Shown here one piece after another: positions 23,790-29,118 of a stretch of DNA of 29,118 nucleotides (its first letter is position 1; each line of letters starts with the position of its first letter). Both the position numbers and the translations under genes were made by a program. The notes under the pieces are model-generated. The model searched no databases. It was not told the origin of the DNA and saw only the letters and a program-made list of their open reading frames with translations. The DNA is taken from contig DFYY01000028.1 of NCBI GenBank assembly GCA_002383485.1, forward strand, positions 38,467-67,584, written 5' to 3'. This DNA is from Bacteroidales bacterium UBA4070. Its GTDB lineage: Bacteria > Bacteroidota > Bacteroidia > Bacteroidales > VadinHA17.

Positions 23790-24056
23790 ATGAGAGAGGT
23801 TGATCTTCACCTGAGCAGGGGACATGGCGGCATCCAGGCGCTTGACCGGCAGATGGCACGGTTCCGCGGTGAACTCAACAGTGCAATCAGGGCAGGTGAA
23901 GCTGGTGTGATCTTCATCCACGGAGTAGGAAGCGGAAAACTGCGGGAAGCGATTCATGCCGCGCTGACGACCGATTACCCCGCGTGCAGCTGGCATGATG
24001 CGCCTTTCGTCAGGTACGGATACAACGGCGCTACAGTGGTGACAATCAAAAGGTAA
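23790..24056 (+). CDS. Stand-alone Smr-domain protein
   Basis: An 88-residue protein that is essentially one Smr domain: VDLHLSRGHGG at the start, then FIHGVGSGKLREAIHAAL and, at the end, the tail HDAPFVRYGYNGATVVTIKR. VDLH and HGxGxGxLR are the hallmarks of this nuclease-related domain, also found at the C-terminus of MutS2. In Bacteroidota the same domain usually ends a longer DUF2027 protein of about 340 residues. Here an in-frame TGA at 23781 lies just before the ATG, and the open stretch upstream (23706-23780) shows no DUF2027 likeness. It is thus either a genuine short protein or the surviving end of a truncated gene. It lies 77 bp before rnpB on the same strand. Confidence 0.75.
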   Translation: MREVDLHLSRGHGGIQALDRQMARFRGELNSAIRAGEAGVIFIHGVGSGKLREAIHAALTTDYPACSWHDAPFVRYGYNGATVVTIKR

Positions 24057-24118
24057 GAACTGAGGCTTACCAAGGATGAGACCTGTCAGGACTGAACACC
24101 AGATCAGCATTTATTGAC

Positions 24119-24126
24119 TATCTTTG
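24119..24126 (+). promoter_or_regulatory. Candidate -7 promoter element for rnpB
   Basis: TATCTTTG is an exact TAnnTTTG. The expected start, about 7 nt downstream, coincides with the first base of RNase P stem P1 at 24133, which independently supports both calls. Confidence 0.55.
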
Positions 24127-24132
24127 CATAAT

Positions 24133-24505
24133 GGCAGGCCGGTCCGTCGCTCCGACACTTGTGTCGGTGAGGAAAGTCCGGGCAACAGAGAGCGCCATCC
24201 TTCCTAACGGGAAGATATCCGAAAGGGTATGGCAGTGTAACAGAAAACAACAGCCTTGCCTTCGGGCTTGGAAATGGTGAAAAGGTGTGGTAAGAGCTCA
24301 CCGGTCGTGGCGGTGACGTCGCGAGCCGTACACCCGATGGGTTGAAAGACCATGTATACCGGCGTCTGAGGGCTGCTCGCCCGAGCCGGGGGGTAGGTCG
24401 TAAGACCCCGTCAGCAATGACGGGGCCAGATAAATGACGGACCGGGAGGCATAATCCTCTTGCAGGAACCGCATCCCGACAGAACCCGGCTTACAGGCCT
24501 GCCTG
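24133..24505 (+). ncRNA. rnpB: RNase P RNA (bacterial type A)
   Basis: This is the catalytic RNA that trims tRNA 5' leaders. Stem P1 pairs GGCAGGCC (24133-24140) with GGCCTGCC (24496-24503). A P3 hairpin CCGACAC-TT-GTGTCGG lies at 24152-24167. The universally conserved GAGGAAAGTCCGGGC begins at 24169, AGATAAATGACGG at 24428, and the 3' core GACAGAACCCGGCTTAC at 24478. Length is about 373 nt, as expected for type A. Ends are set from P1 and could be off by a few bases. Short reading frames across it are chance. Confidence 0.97.
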
Positions 24506-24513
24506 TGAAACAG

Positions 24514-24543
24514 AGATGCCGCCCGGCGTGGGCGGCATCTTTT
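24514..24543 (+). terminator. Intrinsic terminator of rnpB
   Basis: AGATGCCGCCC (24514-24524) pairs with GGGCGGCATCT (24530-24540) in an 11-bp stem with a 5-nt loop, followed by TTTT. It directly follows the RNase P RNA. Confidence 0.85.
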
Positions 24544-24572
24544 ACATCACATGATATTTTGTGGTCCGGAAG

Positions 24573-24595
24573 GCGACAGGTCTCAGACCTGTCGC
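24573..24595. repeat. REP-like palindrome with 11-bp arms
   Basis: GCGACAGGTCT and AGACCTGTCGC flank a single C. The element abuts the stop codon of the LolA-like gene (24598) and sits just past the rnpB terminator. It looks like an extragenic palindrome and may act as a two-way transcription end or mRNA stabiliser. Its core is repeated, with a compensated base pair, at 28085-28099. Confidence 0.65.
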
Positions 24596-24597
24596 TA

Positions 24598-25299
24598 CTA
24601 CAACTTGAATACTGAATCTTCAATGGGGGTGTCCATCTCAACCGTATCAATGGTCATACCACCCATCTCGGATCCGTTCACGAAATTGGCAATCTTTGTT
24701 CCGAACTTGATGCCGTTGATAACCTTGTGCTCCTTAATATAGGTCTCAACCTCCATCTCCTGACCCATCTGGCTGACAGTCTGAACATTCTTGACAGTAA
24801 GATAGGTCTCCTTGTCGATAAAATAGGTTGTTTTCTCCCCTGCCTCGGTCGTCAGGGTAAGCTTGAATGCCGGCTTGCCGTCAACGGCCTCTTCACCGTC
24901 AAGGGTAACCCGTCCGGCCTTGAAATTATCCATAAAAGTGTCGCGGAACATATTGTACTGCTGTACACTGCCTGCCTGTTCCGCAGGTATTTCAGCCGGG
25001 TCGGTCGAACCGGTCATCGGATTGACCATGTAGGCTTTCTCCCCGTCAAAGGCAATAATGATTTCCATCCCGTTGAACTCCTGAAGGACCTTAACCATGT
25101 TCGGCTTCTTAACCATAATGGTCAGAGGAAGTTCCATCCCCATCTGTGAGACATTTCCCTTCAAAATCATCGTCTGGGCATTCTCAAGTTTTTCAAGTCC
25201 GTTTGCTGCATAGTACTTGTTTGCAATCTCATCCAGCGTCTGGGCACTGCAGACCGATGCCATGATAATAGCTGCCAAAAGAGTCATTGACTTTTTCAT
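24598..25299 (-). CDS. LolA-like outer membrane lipoprotein-sorting protein
   Basis: A 233-residue exported protein. The signal peptide runs to about residue 19 (MKKSMTLLAAIIMASVCSAQ) and has an alanine-containing cleavage site and no lipobox, so the mature form should be soluble in the periplasm. The remainder fits the LolA/LolB-like half-barrel fold: TMILKGNVSQMGMELPLTIM, MVKVLQEFNGMEIIIAFDGEKAYMVNP, FKLTLTTEAGEKTTYFIDKETYLTVK and a final VEMDTPIEDSVFKL. Bacteroidota encode several such proteins, some not true lipoprotein carriers, so the cargo is uncertain. It lies 105 bp downstream of rarA on the same strand and ends against a REP-like palindrome. Confidence 0.85.
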   Translation of the reverse strand: MKKSMTLLAAIIMASVCSAQTLDEIANKYYAANGLEKLENAQTMILKGNVSQMGMELPLTIMVKKPNMVKVLQEFNGMEIIIAFDGEKAYMVNPMTGSTDPAEIPAEQAGSVQQYNMFRDTFMDNFKAGRVTLDGEEAVDGKPAFKLTLTTEAGEKTTYFIDKETYLTVKNVQTVSQMGQEMEVETYIKEHKVINGIKFGTKIANFVNGSEMGGMTIDTVEMDTPIEDSVFKL

Positions 25300-25404
25300 A
25301 ACTTTTTCTTTGTTTAGTTATTAAGATATGTTAACTAATGCTCTGATTAAGATAGTTCTTTCATCAGGTCGAGACATTTCGAAGCTAAATTATCAATTTA
25401 TTTT

Positions 25405-26706
25405 CTATTTATCAGAATTGTACTTATAAATCTTCTGCCATCTTGCTGCAAGCTGCCTGCGAAGCTCAAGTTCGCGCGGGTTACTGCCGGGTTCATAAAA
25501 GAGCGTTCCCGAGATCTCCTCCGGCAGGTAGTTGTCTTCCACGAAGTTTCCTTCGAAGTCATGAGCATAACGGTATCCTTTGTGATAACCGAGGTCCTTC
25601 ATCAGCCGGGTGGGAGCGTTGCGAAGATGAAGCGGTACCGGGAGATCGCCGTGCTGATGCACTGCACCGATTGCCTTCTCGATAGCCATGTAGGAGGCAT
25701 TGCTCTTCGGGGAGGTGGCAAGGTAAACGGCAGCCTCGGCAAGTATGATACGCGATTCGGGCCAGCCGACAAGGTTGACGGCATTGAAGCATGCCTGCGC
25801 AAGCAGCAGGGCATTCGGATTGGCAAGGCCGATATCCTCTGCAGCAAGTATTACCATCCGGCGGGCGATGAACTTAACATCCTCGCCACCCTCGACCATC
25901 CTGGCAAGCCAGTAAACTGCCGCATTGGGATCTGAACCGCGAAGCGACTTGATAAATGCCGAGATGATGTCAAAATGTTGCTCCCCGTTCTTGTCATACA
26001 TTGCCAGGTTCTGCTGTACGTGACTGAGCACCAACTCATCGGTGATGACGATCTCTTCACTGCCCTTCCCGGCTTCCAGTGATACGGTCAGCTCGAGGGC
26101 ATTATACAGTTTGCGCGCATCACCGCCGCTGACGCGAATAAGCGCCTCATATTCATCGACCCTGGTCTTGTATTGCGACAAATAATAGTCGGTTGTCAGA
26201 GCCTTGTCTACCAGCTGCTTAAGGATTTCATCATCAAGCGGTTTGAGCACATAAACCTGGCATCTGGAGAGGAGCGGGGAGATGACCTCGAAGGAGGGAT
26301 TCTCGGTGGTGGCACCGATGAGTGTTATCACACCCTGCTCCACGGCGCCCAGAAGCGAGTCCTGCTGCGATTTGTTGAAACGGTGTATCTCATCAATGAA
26401 AAGTATCGGGTTCGGCTTGCCGAAAAACTGCTGACTTTTGGCCTTCTCTATTGTCTCACGAACCTCCCTTACACCGCTGTGTACGGCACTGAGCTGGAAG
26501 AACGAGCGTTCCAGCTTCGAAGCCACTATCCTTGCCAGGGTGGTCTTGCCAACCCCGGGAGGACCCCAGAGAATGAACGAGGGTACATTCCCTGATTCTA
26601 TCACCTTCCTGAGCACTCCGTCTTTGCCTGCAAGGTGATCCTGCCCGGCAAACTCCTCAAGTGAACGCGGTCTTAACCTGTCTGCAAGTGGTTGATTAGA
26701 AAACAT
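25405..26706 (-). CDS. rarA: RarA (MgsA), replication-associated recombination AAA+ ATPase
   Basis: RarA is a clamp-loader-like AAA+ ATPase that acts at stalled replication forks. The 433-residue product has Walker A GPPGVGKT at residues 48-55 and Walker B FIDEIHRFNKSQQD with D105 and E106. Sensor 1 reads IGATTENPSFEV, and the C-terminal tetramerisation domain has FIKSLRGSDPNAAVYWLARMVEGGEDVKFIARRM and a tail with YAHDFEGNFVEDNYLPEE. Length and order match the family. It is divergent from the membrane-anchored protein gene (193 bp apart). The LolA-like gene downstream may be cotranscribed or have its own start. Confidence 0.96.
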   Translation of the reverse strand: MFSNQPLADRLRPRSLEEFAGQDHLAGKDGVLRKVIESGNVPSFILWGPPGVGKTTLARIVASKLERSFFQLSAVHSGVREVRETIEKAKSQQFFGKPNPILFIDEIHRFNKSQQDSLLGAVEQGVITLIGATTENPSFEVISPLLSRCQVYVLKPLDDEILKQLVDKALTTDYYLSQYKTRVDEYEALIRVSGGDARKLYNALELTVSLEAGKGSEEIVITDELVLSHVQQNLAMYDKNGEQHFDIISAFIKSLRGSDPNAAVYWLARMVEGGEDVKFIARRMVILAAEDIGLANPNALLLAQACFNAVNLVGWPESRIILAEAAVYLATSPKSNASYMAIEKAIGAVHQHGDLPVPLHLRNAPTRLMKDLGYHKGYRYAHDFEGNFVEDNYLPEEISGTLFYEPGSNPRELELRRQLAARWQKIYKYNSDK

Positions 26707-26811
26707 ATGGCAATTTGACTAAATACCGTGCAAATTATTACAAAATCGCTTGCATCGTCACACTTTTTGGCACTTTCACGTAAAATATTTTCTCGAAAAG
26801 AAAAAAAATAA

Positions 26812-26819
26812 TACTTTTA
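26812..26819 (+). promoter_or_regulatory. Candidate -7-like element for the 386-residue protein gene
   Basis: TACTTTTA is one base from TAnnTTTG. It would give a leader of about 74 nt before the ATG at 26900, which is long for this genome. Confidence 0.25.
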
Positions 26820-26899
26820 GCAGGTAAATTTCATGTCACGCATACTGTTTCTCTTAAGAATTCGTTTAGTAACAGGATATTATTCAAATTCCGGTAACT

Positions 26900-28060
26900 A
26901 TGAAAAAACCTTTGCTGATCACTTTGATTATTCTGGCAGTCCTGCTGCTAATACCGGCTGTGAGCTTGATCAGATGGGCTTTCCAGGAGAAAAAGCCCAT
27001 CGATGTAGTTATACTTGACAAAACCGTTCCTACACTTGACAGACTGGGACATCGTTCCTTCGTCTATACCCTTACAAATGCACGATTCGTCAGAGACGAC
27101 AAAGGGGGAAGCTATTCTGCTGCCCGGGACTATTACGGCTTCGAGCCTCTCAGACCGGTCAGGGAAAAACAGTTCAGGAAAAAGGACTTCCGCCTGACTG
27201 AACTCATCGAACTCGCAGACAATAATGACGCCCTTTATTATGCAGATACCTACGGCGTCTTTTTCAACGACTGGTACCAGGGGATAAAGAAAACACGCAG
27301 GTCACGCAAGCTTTACGGCGGCCTGAACAACAATGACTACCTCCTTCTTGTGGAGATGAAAAGGCGCGACAAGCTGGTGATACTCGAATACAATACTTTT
27401 GACTATCCCACCGCAGGTCTTGAGAAGTTTAAAACCGAGGAACTGATCGGGGTTTCATCAACAGGTTGGATGGGACAGTACTACAAATCGCTCGATACCG
27501 TTTCACAGCATGCTGTGCCTGCCTGGATGCCGGTGCTTTACAGAAAGCAGTACGGTGAACCGTGGACTTTCACCAAATCAGGAGTTGTCCTGCTCAAGGA
27601 TAACAGTATCATCGTGCTCGAAGAGGGTAAACACCTGACGGCTTCTCTTCCGGTAATCCGGACCAATAGTACCGATGCCGGAAAATTCGGGGTGCCTGAG
27701 TCAGTGACCTTTACCAACAGCTTCGATATCATTGACCCGGGACAGAACAAAGTCATTTCCGAATTCGTGCTGAACACGACTCCGGCAGGAGACACTCTGC
27801 TTCTGGCAAACGAGATGAAGGCGGTGTTCCCGGCTGTTACTCAGGAGCCGCTGGTGCAACGTACATATTATTTCGCAGGCGACTTTGCAAACAACGACAT
27901 ACCTTTCTGGACAGCCAGGCTCAGAAATATCCAGAAGGGCGGAAAAGCATTTCTTTATTCAGACAACCAGAATGATCCCAGGAGGTTCTTCTGGTTGTAC
28001 TACAAGCCGCTGATTACAAATATCTTCAGCGAATACCAGGCGGAAACGGCCGGTAAGTAG
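26900..28060 (+). CDS. Membrane-anchored protein of unknown function
   Basis: I do not recognise this 386-residue protein. Residues 1-25 form one membrane anchor (KKPLLITLIILAVLLLIPAVSLIRW) with no lipobox, so the bulk should face the periplasm. The next part has an alternating strand-helix pattern: KPIDVVILDKTVP, IELADNNDALYYADTYGVFFNDW, NNDYLLLVEMKRRDKLVILEYNTF, then TEELIGVSSTGWMGQYY. This order is reminiscent of class I glutamine-amidotransferase-like (ThuA or DUF4350-type) domains, but no Cys-His catalytic pair is evident. The second half has strand-rich segments (SGVVLLKDNSIIVLEEG) and a DNQNDPRRFFWLYYKPL ending. It is a single gene with its own terminator and is probably a Bacteroidota-specific family. 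Confidence 0.8.
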   Translation: MKKPLLITLIILAVLLLIPAVSLIRWAFQEKKPIDVVILDKTVPTLDRLGHRSFVYTLTNARFVRDDKGGSYSAARDYYGFEPLRPVREKQFRKKDFRLTELIELADNNDALYYADTYGVFFNDWYQGIKKTRRSRKLYGGLNNNDYLLLVEMKRRDKLVILEYNTFDYPTAGLEKFKTEELIGVSSTGWMGQYYKSLDTVSQHAVPAWMPVLYRKQYGEPWTFTKSGVVLLKDNSIIVLEEGKHLTASLPVIRTNSTDAGKFGVPESVTFTNSFDIIDPGQNKVISEFVLNTTPAGDTLLLANEMKAVFPAVTQEPLVQRTYYFAGDFANNDIPFWTARLRNIQKGGKAFLYSDNQNDPRRFFWLYYKPLITNIFSEYQAETAGK

Positions 28061-28082
28061 AGAATATTGACAGACAACAGGG

Positions 28083-28110
28083 AACAGGCCTCAGGCCTGT
28101 TTTTTGTTTT
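28083..28110 (+). terminator. Intrinsic terminator after the 386-residue protein gene
   Basis: ACAGGCCT and AGGCCTGT form a stem around 28084-28100, followed by six T and a further T-rich run. It lies 23 bp after the stop. Its core CAGGCCTCAGGCCTG matches the REP-like palindrome at 24577-24591 in 13 of 15 bases. Confidence 0.8.
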
Positions 28111-28178
28111 ACAGGGGAATCATCTTGCTTTCCTGCTGAACAGAACAACACACGCGCTGTTTTATGAAGGTTACTTCA

Positions 28179-28186
28179 TATCTTTG
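28179..28186 (+). promoter_or_regulatory. Candidate -7 promoter element for the omega-amidase gene
   Basis: TATCTTTG is an exact TAnnTTTG, identical to the rnpB element. A start near 28192 leaves about 12 nt of leader before the ATG at 28204. Confidence 0.5.
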
Positions 28187-28203
28187 AATGGAGTTTTGAG
28201 GCC

Positions 28204-28971
28204 ATGAGAGCAACAATAGTACAGTGCGGACTGAAGTGGGAGGAGAGGGATGCCAACCTTGAGTATATCTCTTCCCTGCTTGATGCTGCTGCTCCCGGCA
28301 GCGGAATAGTGGTTCTGCCCGAGATGTTCACAACAGGATTTACAATGAACCCTGCAACGCTGGTCGAGGGCATGGACGGCCCCACTGTCAGGTGGATGAA
28401 GGAGCGGGCCGCTGCCGGTGGTTATGCTCTCTGCGGGTCTGTAATCATAGGCGATGAGGGCAGGTATTACAACCGCCTGCTCTTTGTAACTCCGGAAGGG
28501 GATGTCTCTTTTTACGATAAGCGTCATCTCCACACAATGAGCGGCGAGCACACAGTTTACAGTCGTGGCAATAAGCGGGTTGTGGTATCTTACCATGAGT
28601 TCAGCTTTAATCTTCAGATTTGTTATGATCTGCGTTTTCCGGTCTGGTCAAGGAACCGGGGTGACACTGATGTTATCATATATTCGGCCAACTGGCCCTC
28701 AGTCCGCAGCTCTGTCTGGAAAGCGTTGCTTATAGCCCGGGCGATAGAAAATCAATGTTACGTGATAGGAGTGAACCGTGTGGGTGTCAATCCTGATGGA
28801 ACTTCATATAACGGCGATTCAGCCATTATCGGTCCTAAAGGTGAGCTGCTGGCTTCTCTTCAGCCCGGTGCCGAGGGTGTTATATCAGCCGTTCTCTCAC
28901 GTGAGGCGCTGGACAAATACCGGGAGGAAATGCCCATCTGGAAGGACGCGGATCCGTTTGAGTTGCTATAA
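28204..28971 (+). CDS. Nitrilase-superfamily amidohydrolase, YafV/Nit2-type omega-amidase
   Basis: A 255-residue cytoplasmic carbon-nitrogen hydrolase with the complete Glu-Lys-Cys triad: E40 in VLPEMFTTGF, K106 in FYDKRHLH and C140 in QICYDLRFPVWSRN. The LPEMFTTGF and CYDLRFPVWSRN wording is typical of the YafV/Nit2 omega-amidase branch, which hydrolyses 2-oxoglutaramate or 2-oxosuccinamate and so repairs transaminase by-products. Other support is ARAIENQCYVIGVNRVG and the late GDSAIIGPKGELLA. It is a single gene with its own promoter element. The structured segment and terminator 100 bp downstream may serve it. The family is certain and the substrate is by homology. Confidence 0.93.
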   Translation: MRATIVQCGLKWEERDANLEYISSLLDAAAPGSGIVVLPEMFTTGFTMNPATLVEGMDGPTVRWMKERAAAGGYALCGSVIIGDEGRYYNRLLFVTPEGDVSFYDKRHLHTMSGEHTVYSRGNKRVVVSYHEFSFNLQICYDLRFPVWSRNRGDTDVIIYSANWPSVRSSVWKALLIARAIENQCYVIGVNRVGVNPDGTSYNGDSAIIGPKGELLASLQPGAEGVISAVLSREALDKYREEMPIWKDADPFELL

Positions 28972-28999
28972 GCAATTGTGGCGATGGCTGTAGGCACAC

Positions 29000-29069
29000 C
29001 AAGAATTGTAGAATGTGGACCCCGCCCACCTACCCTTTGTCTGGGGGCGACATGCATATACAATTCTTG
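29000..29069 (+). other. 11-bp inverted repeat enclosing a 48-nt structured segment
   Basis: CAAGAATTGTA (29000-29010) pairs exactly with TACAATTCTTG (29059-29069). The enclosed segment has C-rich and G-rich tracts (GGACCCCGCCCACC, CTGGGGGCGACAT) that can pair with each other. The shape is that of a riboswitch aptamer stem or a mobile-element end hairpin. I cannot match it to a known class. Confidence 0.45.
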
Positions 29070-29095
29070 ATCCTCTCCGAGGATCTTTTGTTTTT
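29069..29095 (+). terminator. Intrinsic terminator abutting the inverted repeat
   Basis: GATCCTC (29069-29075), loop TCC, GAGGATC (29079-29085), then TTTTGTTTTT. It shares its first base with the end of the preceding inverted repeat. Confidence 0.75.
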
Positions 29096-29099
29096 CGTT

Positions 29100-29106
29100 A
29101 GGAGGG
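29100..29106 (+). promoter_or_regulatory. Strong Shine-Dalgarno-like site at the window edge
   Basis: AGGAGGG lies 5 bases after the terminator T-run. Such sites are rare in this window. A gene probably begins at or just beyond the window end, but no start codon is visible in the last 12 bases. Confidence 0.35.
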
Positions 29107-29118
29107 TTTAGGCCATAA

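Noticed and set aside
24104..24650. Open frames antisense to or overlapping rnpB
   Set aside because: The stretch is fully explained by RNase P RNA with its conserved core, P1 stem and terminator.
28860..29063. A 67-codon minus-strand open frame over the omega-amidase end and the inverted repeat
   Set aside because: No family features; half lies antisense to a clear gene and the rest in a folded non-coding segment.

Overview
The window looks like ordinary chromosomal DNA of a Bacteroidota bacterium, probably a Bacteroidales or Marinilabiliales relative. The evidence is a SecA of about 1100 residues with a large insertion, repeated promoter-like TAnnTTTG elements (the Bacteroidota -7 box) with almost no Shine-Dalgarno sites, a stand-alone Smr domain of the DUF2027 type, a bacterial phosphosulfolactate synthase homologue beside aroE, and GGCAGTA-type intergenic micro-repeats. 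Nearly every base is assigned to a housekeeping or conserved accessory gene. I see no tRNA, CRISPR array, prophage or complete insertion sequence.

Layout. 138-3455 (+) is secA. Converging on it is a long minus-strand block that reads, in transcription order, SiaC-family regulator (11797-11339), secreted Memo-AMMECR1 fusion (11276-9780), membrane protein with a spermidine-synthase-like domain (9771-7348), AmrS radical SAM enzyme (7315-6197), ligA (6164-4158) and a small Bacteroidota protein (4107-3541). A plus-strand block follows: argS, ffh and folD. Then come a minus-strand PD40 lipoprotein, a 311-bp intergenic region with a probable small structured RNA, and a plus-strand set of TPR protein, phosphosulfolactate synthase-like protein and aroE, whose start overlaps the preceding stop. 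truA (-) and a threonine aldolase (+) diverge, and queA (-) converges on the aldolase. A lone Smr domain precedes the RNase P RNA gene rnpB with its terminator. A LolA-like periplasmic protein and rarA lie on the minus strand. An unrecognised membrane-anchored protein and a YafV/Nit2-type omega-amidase lie on the plus strand. The last 120 bases hold a folded leader, a terminator and a strong Shine-Dalgarno-like site with no gene visible before the window ends.

Most interesting is the AmmeMemoRadiSam block. Its Memo-AMMECR1 protein has a Sec signal peptide, its radical SAM enzyme carries a twin-arginine-like leader (behind a TTG start), and the protein between them is a polytopic membrane protein. 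Its spermidine-synthase-like domain has lost key residues, and its N-terminal helices carry clustered histidines. Together they suggest an envelope-located version of a system whose chemistry is still unknown. Second are two folded non-coding stretches, 17254-17395 on the minus strand and 28998-29118 on the plus strand.
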